DNA of 22,398 nucleotides. Source: a virus. This document shows, in pieces, positions 8,322 through 15,264 of the stretch (positions are counted from its first letter, which is position 1; each line of letters opens with the position of its first letter). The stretch spans positions 1-22,398 of the IMG/VR virus record IMGVR_UViG_3300032267_000651; one strand, 5' to 3'. The position numbers were made by a program, and so were the translations under genes. The notes beneath the pieces are model-generated. The model did no database searches. It was not told the origin of the DNA and saw only the letters and a program-made list of their open reading frames with translations.

Positions 8322-9359
8322 ATGAGTAAAAACGTATTGATTACTGGCGGTGCCGGTTTTATTGCACATCATGTTATTGACAAGATGCTTAAAGAAACAG
8401 ATTGGAATATTACTTGTCTGGATCGTTTGGATATTTCTGGAAACTTAAATCGTTTACATGATATGTTACAAGACCACGACCCAAAAATTATTTCTTCTCG
8501 CTTGCGTATTGTGTTCCACGACCTCAAAGCAGAACTAAATGAAATGATTGTCAAAGACATTGGTCCAATTAACATTGTTTTACATTTGGCAGCAGGCAGT
8601 CATGTGGACCGAAGCATTGAATATCCACTAGAGTTTGTACAGGATAATACTGTTGGTACAGTTAATATGTTAGACTATGCTCGTAAGCATTTACCTAACT
8701 TAGAACGATTTGTATATTTCTCAACTGATGAAATTTTTGGTGTGGCACCTCCTGGTGTGGCATACAAAGAATATGACCGATACAATTCAACAAACCCATA
8801 TTCAGCAAGTAAGGCTGCAGCAGAAGAATTCTGTGTTGCTTATGAGAACACTTATAAGATGCCTATTGTAGTTACACACACAATGAATGTATTTGGTGAA
8901 CGCCAGCATCCAGAGAAGTTTATTCCAATGTGTATTCAACGTGCTCGTGACGGTGAGAAAGTATACATTCATGCCAATGCTGATTGTACCGAGGCAGGTA
9001 CTCGTATGTACATCCATGCCAAAGATGTAGCAGAAGGACTAATGTTTATTCTTAATAATTTACCTAAAGACTATAAACATACTGGTGATTATGGTTGGGC
9101 TCATTGTCCTAAATTTAATCTTGTTGGTACAGAAGAAATTGATAACTTGTCTTTGGCTAAGATGATTGCTGAAGCACAAGGCAAAGAACTTAATTATGAA
9201 ATGGTTGACTTTCATGGTAGTAGACCTGGCCACGATTTACGATATGCACTTGATGGTGGATTATTAAAGTCACTTGGTTGGGAACCAAAGATTAAGTTGA
9301 GTGAGCGTATTAAAGAAATGACACTTTGGACATTGGAGAACAAGCGTTGGCTTCACTAG
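8322..9359 (+). CDS. Nucleotide-sugar 4,6-dehydratase (RmlB/extended SDR family)
   Basis: The 345-aa protein is a full-length extended SDR. The NAD-binding GGAGFIAHH is at 9-17, LHLAAGSHVDRSI at 88-99, the dehydratase triad T135-D136-E137 in YFSTDEIFG, and the catalytic NPYSASK (Y160, K164). PEKFIP at 197-202 follows the typical FGERQH loop. TDE together with YxxxK is diagnostic of 4,6-dehydratases, which convert an NDP-hexose to the NDP-4-keto-6-deoxy form; which nucleotide is used cannot be told. I start at ATG 8322, which has GGAG 6 nt upstream; a TTG at 8310 is less likely. It supplies the type of substrate used by the C-methyltransferase at 10871 and perhaps the SDR at 3638. Confidence 0.93.
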   Translation: MSKNVLITGGAGFIAHHVIDKMLKETDWNITCLDRLDISGNLNRLHDMLQDHDPKIISSRLRIVFHDLKAELNEMIVKDIGPINIVLHLAAGSHVDRSIEYPLEFVQDNTVGTVNMLDYARKHLPNLERFVYFSTDEIFGVAPPGVAYKEYDRYNSTNPYSASKAAAEEFCVAYENTYKMPIVVTHTMNVFGERQHPEKFIPMCIQRARDGEKVYIHANADCTEAGTRMYIHAKDVAEGLMFILNNLPKDYKHTGDYGWAHCPKFNLVGTEEIDNLSLAKMIAEAQGKELNYEMVDFHGSRPGHDLRYALDGGLLKSLGWEPKIKLSERIKEMTLWTLENKRWLH

Positions 9360-10111
9360 GAATATTCCATTGGAATAAAAACAATAAATCGGGGCTTGAT
9401 GCCTCGATTGCTTCATTCCGTAAATTTCATCCAGACATTCCATATTTTGTATCAGTTGACGGCGGTAGCGTAGACCAATACGATATATGTAAAAAACATA
9501 ATGCAATCTATTTGCAGAATGTTTCCACTCTTGGTTATCCTTCTCAACATTGGGGATACAATAAGTTTCAGATTTATGAATTCATGAAGCGCATCATGAT
9601 GGCCGCTATTGCCATGGGTACAACACATTTTATGTTTTGTGAAGATGATGTTATCTGTTTAGATAAAATTGAATTTGATGAATCATGGGAAATTGCGTCA
9701 TATGATACTCGTTATGTTGATGGTGTATTTGTTGGTCATAATGCGTTTAGTTACATACATGATGAAATACAGGATGAGATTAGAAGGGTTTCTGGTGTAA
9801 AACCTAATCACCCATACTATGGTGCTGGTGCCGGTACAATTATGAACACTGCAACATTTATTGAAAACTTTTACAAGTATATGGATTTTTTATCTGTAAA
9901 TTTTGACAAGTTTCACGCTATTCAACACCAGTTTGGATGGAATGATTATTTCTTACAGATGTTATTCTTTGTTGCAGGTAAAAACTATTCAATTAATCCT
10001 CGTTTATACAATATTCATCCTGAAGATCCAAGTATTGATTTAAATAGTATTAAAGAAAAAGGTTTCTATATTGCACACAATTATAAGAATTTTTATGAAG
10101 GTAGACAATGA
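9347..10111 (+). CDS. Putative GT-A glycosyltransferase with a TTG start
   Basis: The 254-aa protein begins ASLGIFHWNKNNKSGLDAS after the initiator. It has a YFVSVDGGS strand near 33-41, and HFMFCEDDVICLD at 94-106 in which E99-D100-D101 stand where GT-A enzymes carry the metal-binding acidic motif. PYYGAGAGTIMNTATFI is a plausible acceptor-loop segment. No ATG is available near the N-terminus. TTG 9347 has GGAG at 9335-9338 with an 8-nt gap and begins the protein just before its first strand. An earlier TTG at 9326 lacks as good a site. The first 13 nt overlap the dehydratase gene. Specific family and sugar unknown. Confidence 0.78.
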   Translation: MASLGIFHWNKNNKSGLDASIASFRKFHPDIPYFVSVDGGSVDQYDICKKHNAIYLQNVSTLGYPSQHWGYNKFQIYEFMKRIMMAAIAMGTTHFMFCEDDVICLDKIEFDESWEIASYDTRYVDGVFVGHNAFSYIHDEIQDEIRRVSGVKPNHPYYGAGAGTIMNTATFIENFYKYMDFLSVNFDKFHAIQHQFGWNDYFLQMLFFVAGKNYSINPRLYNIHPEDPSIDLNSIKEKGFYIAHNYKNFYEGRQ

Positions 10112-10896
10112 AAATTAGATTATACAACCACCACTATCTAACCGATGATGGTTCATGGGTTTATATCTTTATGGACCAAATGAAACAATTAGAAGATTTT
10201 GGTTTGTATGATGAAATGGAAGTTCTTAGTTATACAGCATTAGGTAATCAAGAACAGATTAAATTGTTCAAAGACCTTTGTGCTTTGTATCCTAAAATTG
10301 AGATTCATGAAATTCATAATGATGTAACTGGTGAAGAACTAAAAGAATTCTCTAGTGCCAAAGGTCAAGAACAAAAGAAATTTGTATTTGAAATTCCAAC
10401 AATTAAAAGAATGTGGTTAGATGCACAAACACAAGATTTTTATGGATTGTATTTTCATGGCAAGGGTGTTACAGCATTTAATAATGCCTTTAAAGTTGGT
10501 GACGTTGCCAAGTTTAAAAACTATTACTACTGGAGAAAATATCTAGAGTATGGTTTTATTGAACGATGGAAAACCTGTGTTGAAGCTTTAGAACGATATG
10601 AAACTGCAGGTATCAATTTAAATCACGATCCATTCCTACATTATAGTGGTAACTTCTGGTGGTTGAGAAGCGATTACATGAGAACATTGGATGACATTGA
10701 AGATTCACAATGGTGGAAAGAGAATAAACAACCTTACCATTTAGACAGAATGATTGCTGAATTTTGGCCACTATCTAAAGCTAATAAAATATTCAATATA
10801 GATAGTCCACCACCAAGACTTTGTTCACCAAATCCTGGTTTATATTCTGAAACATATATGAGAAAATATTATGATAGAGAACTTACAAGAAATTAA
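10108..10896 (+). CDS. Putative glycosyltransferase (YxHxKG / NFWW type)
   Basis: The 262-aa protein has two segments that mark a group of glycosyltransferase-like proteins from viruses and bacterial glycan clusters: FYGLYFHGKGVT (111-122) and HYSGNFWWLRSDYM (178-191). In that group the first marks the core strand of the donor site and the second the acceptor loop. The ending with PPPRLCSPNPGLYSE also looks conserved. I cannot name a CAZy family with confidence. The gene starts with an ATGA overlap and its last 26 nt overlap the C-methyltransferase start, so translation is coupled. Confidence 0.75.
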   Translation: MKIRLYNHHYLTDDGSWVYIFMDQMKQLEDFGLYDEMEVLSYTALGNQEQIKLFKDLCALYPKIEIHEIHNDVTGEELKEFSSAKGQEQKKFVFEIPTIKRMWLDAQTQDFYGLYFHGKGVTAFNNAFKVGDVAKFKNYYYWRKYLEYGFIERWKTCVEALERYETAGINLNHDPFLHYSGNFWWLRSDYMRTLDDIEDSQWWKENKQPYHLDRMIAEFWPLSKANKIFNIDSPPPRLCSPNPGLYSETYMRKYYDRELTRN

Positions 10897-12061
10897 AAAA
10901 TGCTTGGCGTGTGACCATGATGATTTGAAGATGGTCTTAGATTTAAATAACCAACCCCTCGCCAATTCTTACAAAAACAGTAAATATGCTGTTGAGGATT
11001 CTTTTCCATTGGCGATTAAGGTATGTCAAAATTGCCACCATGTTCAACTGACACATATTGTTAATCCGGATTTAATTTATAAAAATTATTTATATGTGAG
11101 TGGTACAACAAAGACTTATGTTGATTACATGGATTGGTATGCCAAATTTTGTATTGAAAAACTTGGCCATGTACCATCTTCAGTATTGGATATTGGTTGC
11201 AACGATGGTTCACAATTGGATAAATTTAAAGCTCTTAATGTTGATACCTATGGTGTTGACCCAGCTGAAAATTTATATGAAACATCTTCAAAAAATCATA
11301 AAGTAACTTGTGGTTATTTTGATGACAAGTATGACCAAAGTCATGATATTATTACAATACAAAATGCTTTTGCACATAATCCAAATCCTTTGGAGTTATT
11401 AAAAAACTGTAAAAGCAATTTAGAGATTGGTGGGTTGTTGTTCATTCAAACATCACAAGCAGATATGATTTTGAATAATGAGTTTGATACAATCTACCAT
11501 GAACACATTTCATACTACAATATTAAATCGATGATGTTGTTGTGTAATCGTGCTGGGTTGAATTTAATTGATGTAGTAAAAACCCCAATTCACGGAACAA
11601 GTTATATCTTTATTATTAGTGCTGATAGGTCTGCACCAAATACAATCAAGAATTTGGTTGATATGGAAACTACTGCTGGACTATACACCGATTTCACATA
11701 TACAAAATATACATCAAATTGTATTGAAAAGGTTGCCAATTTTGCCGAGAGAGTTGAATACTGGCGTGACCAAGGTTATAAGATTGTTGGTTATGGAGCT
11801 CCAGCAAAAGGAAACACATTCTTAAACTTTGCCAGAATACCGCTTGATATTATTATTGATGACAATAAATTGAAACAAGGTCTGTTTACACCTGGTTCAT
11901 CCATCGAGATTGTTGGTTCTGAAATTCTTGGTACATATACTGAGGATGATAAAGTATTATTTATTCCTTTGGCTTGGAATTTCTTCAAAGAAATCGAACA
12001 AAGAATTTTATCAGTCCGAAACAATCCAAATGATATATTCCTGAATATCCAAGACCTATAA
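10871..12061 (+). CDS. Three-domain sugar C-methyltransferase (NovU/TylCIII-like)
   Basis: This 396-aa protein matches the length and domain order of NDP-4-keto-deoxysugar C-methyltransferases. An N-terminal zinc-binding domain carries C11-x2-C14 and C52-x2-C55 with QPLANS between them. A central SAM domain has SVLDIGCNDGSQL (104-116), NAFAHNPNP and IYHEHISYY. The C-terminal Methyltransf_14 domain has GYGAPAKGNTFL. These enzymes add a methyl group to a ring carbon of a 4-keto-6-deoxy NDP-sugar, the product type made by the dehydratase at 8322. The ATG at 10871 is required to include the first CxxC and overlaps the previous gene by 26 nt. It is the last gene of the operon and is followed by a hairpin. 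I am confident of the family; the substrate is inferred. Confidence 0.93.
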   Translation: MIENLQEIKKCLACDHDDLKMVLDLNNQPLANSYKNSKYAVEDSFPLAIKVCQNCHHVQLTHIVNPDLIYKNYLYVSGTTKTYVDYMDWYAKFCIEKLGHVPSSVLDIGCNDGSQLDKFKALNVDTYGVDPAENLYETSSKNHKVTCGYFDDKYDQSHDIITIQNAFAHNPNPLELLKNCKSNLEIGGLLFIQTSQADMILNNEFDTIYHEHISYYNIKSMMLLCNRAGLNLIDVVKTPIHGTSYIFIISADRSAPNTIKNLVDMETTAGLYTDFTYTKYTSNCIEKVANFAERVEYWRDQGYKIVGYGAPAKGNTFLNFARIPLDIIIDDNKLKQGLFTPGSSIEIVGSEILGTYTEDDKVLFIPLAWNFFKEIEQRILSVRNNPNDIFLNIQDL

Positions 12062-12076
12062 AAGCCAACATTTTTT

Positions 12077-12121
12077 GTACTATGTATCGAAGCCAATCTT
12101 TCCACAGGTTGGCCATGGTAC
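12077..12121 (+). other. Long bulged hairpin after the sugar operon
   Basis: In the only sizeable gap of the window, GTACTATG (12077-12084) pairs with CATGGTAC (12114-12121), one pair being T:G. GCCAATC (12092-12098) pairs with GGTTGGC (12107-12113), again with one T:G. The right arm is continuous; the left arm has a 7-nt bulge, and the loop is 8 nt. It lies 15 nt after the C-methyltransferase stop and just before a late promoter. There is no T-run behind it, only TTT, while a T6 run precedes it. It is therefore not a standard terminator and may be an RNA stability or processing element. Confidence 0.6.
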
Positions 12122-12132
12122 TTTAAAACTTG

Positions 12133-12140
12133 GATAAATA
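12133..12140 (+). promoter_or_regulatory. T4-type late promoter box GATAAATA
   Basis: GATAAATA differs only at its first base from the T4 late promoter TATAAATA and fits the NATAAATA form described for T4-like cyanophages. It lies in the intergenic gap 43 nt upstream of the ATG at 12184. Transcription starting a few bases after it would give a short leader containing the GGAGG ribosome site at 12173-12177. Late expression of the 12184-18057 genes is therefore likely. The identical octamer occurs at 18049. Confidence 0.7.
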
Positions 12141-12183
12141 AGTAAATCAGCAACCAAAGTGTGTTGCATCCTGGAGGCAAACA

Positions 12184-13374
12184 ATGCAATCGTTTTTATC
12201 ATTCTTAAAAGAAGAAGCCAGCGAAGGCGGTGAATTAAAACATATTCACCATGCCGAAGATAGACCTTTGATGCACGGTCACGCAGGTTTTGAACACGCT
12301 CATGCAGCTTTAATGAAGGCTCATGCTCACATGACTGGTGGCCATAAAAACACCAATCTGACTATGAAATATGATGGTTCTCCATCAATTGTTTTTGGCC
12401 ATCATCCTAAGAATGGTAAGTTCTTTGTGGCAACCAAATCTGCCTTCAATAAGAATCCTAAGATTAACCACACAGAAAAAGACATTGACAAGAATCACGG
12501 TCATGCCCCAGGTTTAGCTCACACTCTCAAACACGCTCTCAAACACCTACCAAAAGTAACACCTAAAACTGGTGTATTCCAAGGTGACTTGATGCACCAT
12601 GCTGACACCAAGACCTTACATGAAGGTTATATTGCAGAAGCTAAAGGTGATGTTTCTTTTACCCCAAATACAATCACATATACGGCCAAAGGTAAAGAAG
12701 CAGATAAGATTAAGAAATCTAAAGTTGGTGTGGTGGTTCACCATCAGTATAGTGATGACATGAAACACGCTTCTCCTCATGTTGATACAAGCAAATTCAA
12801 AGAGCATCCAGATGTGCACATTCACGGTGCAGAACACGACACAAGCAAAGTAAAACATTCGGCTGAGAATGAAAAACACTTTCAAAAACATATGGCTGCT
12901 GCCAAAGATATTCATGATACTCATGGCCACAAAATGTATGGTGCTGTTCATCCAAAACATAGTGGAGAAACTGGCCACCTGTCAACCTACATAAACAAGA
13001 CAGTAAGACATGATGAAGTTCCAAGTGTTAAAGGTTTCAAAGAACATTTGCATAATGCTCATGAAAAAATGGCGGCTAAAGTTTCTACTGAAAAATCTAA
13101 AGCAGAAAAAACTGGTGAAGGCAAGAAACAAGTTGCTCATGTTGAGAAACATAAAGAACATTATGGAAACCTATTTTCGATGCACCATCATTTACATCAA
13201 GCCAAAAATGCTTTGGTTAAATCCCTAGAAACACATGAAGGTCATTATCAACACCATATTGCTGGTAAGAAGTCTAAACCCGAAGGTTTCGTAGTTCACC
13301 ACGACAATCAACCAACTAAACTGGTCAATCGTGCTGAGTTTGCTAAACAGAATCTTTTAAAAGTTCGTAAATGA
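12184..13374 (+). CDS. His-rich phage protein with ligase-like motifs and capsid-targeting leader
   Basis: The 396-aa product resembles a family carried by marine T4-like phages with no established function. The leader MQSFLSFLKEEA puts L8-x-E10 where T4 internal proteins are cut by the gp21 protease. It then shows segments like those of covalent nucleotidyltransferases (RNA/DNA ligases): K62-Y-D-G65-S (motif I, KxDG), ATKSAF (83-88) where ligases have TRG, VFQGDLMH (131-138, like motif III), PEGFVVHH (366-373, like motif IV EGxV), and K379-L-V near the end (like motif V). A long His/Lys-rich insert (about 185-350) separates motifs III and IV, unusual for a ligase. GGAGG at 12173-12177 sits 6 nt before the start. 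It overlaps the next gene by 4 nt. The ligase reading is my inference. Confidence 0.9.
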   Translation: MQSFLSFLKEEASEGGELKHIHHAEDRPLMHGHAGFEHAHAALMKAHAHMTGGHKNTNLTMKYDGSPSIVFGHHPKNGKFFVATKSAFNKNPKINHTEKDIDKNHGHAPGLAHTLKHALKHLPKVTPKTGVFQGDLMHHADTKTLHEGYIAEAKGDVSFTPNTITYTAKGKEADKIKKSKVGVVVHHQYSDDMKHASPHVDTSKFKEHPDVHIHGAEHDTSKVKHSAENEKHFQKHMAAAKDIHDTHGHKMYGAVHPKHSGETGHLSTYINKTVRHDEVPSVKGFKEHLHNAHEKMAAKVSTEKSKAEKTGEGKKQVAHVEKHKEHYGNLFSMHHHLHQAKNALVKSLETHEGHYQHHIAGKKSKPEGFVVHHDNQPTKLVNRAEFAKQNLLKVRK

Positions 13375-15263
13375 AATCGTTTTTAGAATTAGTCGAAGAA
13401 GCAAAAACTGGTGATAAACACCATGTGATGACGTTTGGTCGCATGAATCCTCCTACAACCGGTCACCTTAAAGTGATTGACAAGGTTAAAGAGGTGGCAC
13501 ACAAACATAATGGAGAACATTCTGTTGTAACTTCACACAGTCAAGATAAAAATAAGAATCCACTAAGTGCTGCACAGAAAATCAAGCATTTACACCGTTA
13601 TTCTCCCAATACAAATATTGTTGCATCTTCCAAGGATCATCCGACATTCTTACATCATGCTGCTGAATTACACAAGAAAGGTGTCACACACCTACACATG
13701 GTTGCTGGTTCTGACCGTGTTCCAGAATATAAGAAAAAGTTGGCACAATATAACGGCACACATAAAGGTGCCTTGTATAATTTCAAAAAGATTACTGTTC
13801 ATTCAGCTGGTCAACGTGATCCTGATGCTGAGGGTTCTGAGGGTATGTCTGGTACTAAGATGCGTGGCCATGCTGAGAAAAAAGATATTCATTCTTTCAA
13901 AAAAGGTGTTCCTTCTCACATATCACATGAACACGCAAAAGAACTCATGCACGATACTCGTAAGGGCATGGGATTACATGAAGATGTTGACCGTGGACTA
14001 TTCAAAGCAATCTTTGTAACTGGTGGTCCTGGTTCAGGTAAAGATATTGTTATTCGTGAAGCCATTGCTGAAGGTCGTATTGTAGAATTCAATTTTACGC
14101 AAGCTTGTGACATTTTAAATGACAAACACAAACTTGCGACCAAATCTATGAATCCTCGTTATGAATCTGTTCGTAATCGTGGTCCACTAATCATTAACGG
14201 ACCTGCTGACGACCTTGAGAAGATTTCACATATTAAAGAAGAATTAGAAGAACTTGGTTACGAAACAATGATGATTTTTGTTAGTACTAGTAACGAAACT
14301 AGTCAAGAACGTAATTCTTTATTGTCCCGTATGATGGTAGAATCTGTACGCAACGACAAGTGGCAAAAGTCACAAGAAAACATTACACAGTTTACAAAAT
14401 TGTATAATAACTTGGTAACCTTTGATAATACTGGTGACCTTGAAAGTAAAGAACAGGACATACACGAAGTTTACAACCAGACCAAAAACTTCTTGGATAA
14501 CAAGGTTTTGAATGAAATCTCCATTGACTGGATGAACAGAAACAATAAACTAAATACAGGTAATAAATTATTATTTGGAGAACAAAATGTTAAAGGCACT
14601 TCTAAGTCTATTCAGCAAAAAACAGTCGGAAGATACAATCCTTTCCTCCGAGCAAAAGGACCAGCAGATATTAAGCCAGACAACTCCAGAAGCCTCGTTG
14701 GTGATAGAGACCAAATCAAAGGCGACACCGGTCCAAGGAAAAACACAGGTATTGGAAGTTCAGTCACAGGCGGTGGATGGCACGGTGCCTACGAAGAAAA
14801 CCAGCCCACGCTCAAAATCAACCCTGAGCCCAAAGAGACCAACTTCCAGCAGGACAAAGACAAAGAAAAAGTAAAAAAACGTGGTGATAAATCACTAAGC
14901 GCTGGTCGTGTCGGAAGACCTAGTGGGGTAGGTCAAGAATACGATACCAGAGCCGGTGGTCAAGGCGCCGCAGCAGGTGCCGGACTTGGCCAGAACCTTT
15001 ACGGTGAAACACAAGAATATAGTAACGCAAGTCAGAATGGTACAGCAATGCTTGGTGCTAAGTTAGAACCAAATCCATTGGCTGAAAAGAAAAAGAAAAA
15101 ACTGACTTTTAAAGAGTATAACGGATTCCAAAATGATGTTGAATCTGGTGTTGGTGGAGTACTAGGTGGCGCCGATAATAAAGAACGTATGGACACATAT
15201 AAAGACCCAAACCGAAACATAGGTATTGAAATTAAAAAAAAGAAGAAAAAAGGAGCAATTTAA
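13371..15263 (+). CDS. Adenylyltransferase-like / P-loop fusion protein with capsid-targeting leader
   Basis: This 630-aa protein has three parts. Residues 1-11, MKSFLELVEEA, match the T4 capsid-targeting peptide (V8-x-E10). Residues 18-200 form an HxGH-superfamily nucleotidyltransferase like NMN adenylyltransferases: TFGRMNPPTTGH (21-32, T-x-G-H instead of HxGH), VAGSDRVPEY (111-120) and MSGTKMR (159-165, the ISSTxxR motif). Residues 211-400 form a P-loop domain with Walker A GGPGSGKD (218-225), where Asp replaces the usual Ser/Thr, then a kinase-like VSTSNETSQERN loop. Residues 405-630 are Gly/Asn/Lys-rich and probably disordered, with a KKKKLTFKEY segment. Related fusions occur in marine T4-like phages, often labelled cytidylyltransferase. 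Substrates are unknown. From about 14640 the codon use changes (see the ORF at 14587). Confidence 0.9.
   Translation: MKSFLELVEEAKTGDKHHVMTFGRMNPPTTGHLKVIDKVKEVAHKHNGEHSVVTSHSQDKNKNPLSAAQKIKHLHRYSPNTNIVASSKDHPTFLHHAAELHKKGVTHLHMVAGSDRVPEYKKKLAQYNGTHKGALYNFKKITVHSAGQRDPDAEGSEGMSGTKMRGHAEKKDIHSFKKGVPSHISHEHAKELMHDTRKGMGLHEDVDRGLFKAIFVTGGPGSGKDIVIREAIAEGRIVEFNFTQACDILNDKHKLATKSMNPRYESVRNRGPLIINGPADDLEKISHIKEELEELGYETMMIFVSTSNETSQERNSLLSRMMVESVRNDKWQKSQENITQFTKLYNNLVTFDNTGDLESKEQDIHEVYNQTKNFLDNKVLNEISIDWMNRNNKLNTGNKLLFGEQNVKGTSKSIQQKTVGRYNPFLRAKGPADIKPDNSRSLVGDRDQIKGDTGPRKNTGIGSSVTGGGWHGAYEENQPTLKINPEPKETNFQQDKDKEKVKKRGDKSLSAGRVGRPSGVGQEYDTRAGGQGAAAGAGLGQNLYGETQEYSNASQNGTAMLGAKLEPNPLAEKKKKKLTFKEYNGFQNDVESGVGGVLGGADNKERMDTYKDPNRNIGIEIKKKKKKGAI
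14587..14874 (+). CDS. Possible embedded +1-frame gene, 95 aa
   Basis: Inside the disordered tail of the 13371 gene, the +1 frame is open from ATG 14587 to 14874, with GGAG at 14577-14580, a 6-nt spacing. The product starts MLKALLSLFSKK and is then rich in Ser, Thr, Lys and Gln with a basic end. The host frame uses visibly more C-ending codons here than elsewhere, which is what makes the second frame open. The same look is seen over the true embedded o-spanin gene at 20574. No family is recognised, and the open frame may be only a by-product of the composition. Tentative. Confidence 0.25.
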   Translation: MLKALLSLFSKKQSEDTILSSEQKDQQILSQTTPEASLVIETKSKATPVQGKTQVLEVQSQAVDGTVPTKKTSPRSKSTLSPKRPTSSRTKTKKK

Positions 15264-15264
15264 A

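Noticed and set aside
11219-11226. GATAAATT as a further late promoter (also at 16126-16133)
   Set aside because: The last base differs from the late consensus and both lie deep inside genes with no downstream start at suitable distance.
1524-12061. The sugar gene run as a bacterial chromosome O-antigen locus rather than phage
   Set aside because: It is directly flanked by phage-type genes on both sides, on the same strand and with the same overlap style and codon use, so it belongs to the phage genome.
12077-12121. The intergenic hairpin as a standard Rho-independent terminator
   Set aside because: No T-run follows the stem, only TTT and then AAAA; the T6 run lies upstream. It is kept as a structured element of unknown role.
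13567-14019. A 150-codon open frame on the plus strand inside the adenylyltransferase gene
   Set aside because: It is a shadow of a domain with clear motifs; its product is unlike any family and there is no suitable ribosome site or codon-use change.
15226-15264. A TTG start for the disordered protein at 15226
   Set aside because: It is inside the preceding gene; ATG 15265 has a good AGGAG at 15251-15255.
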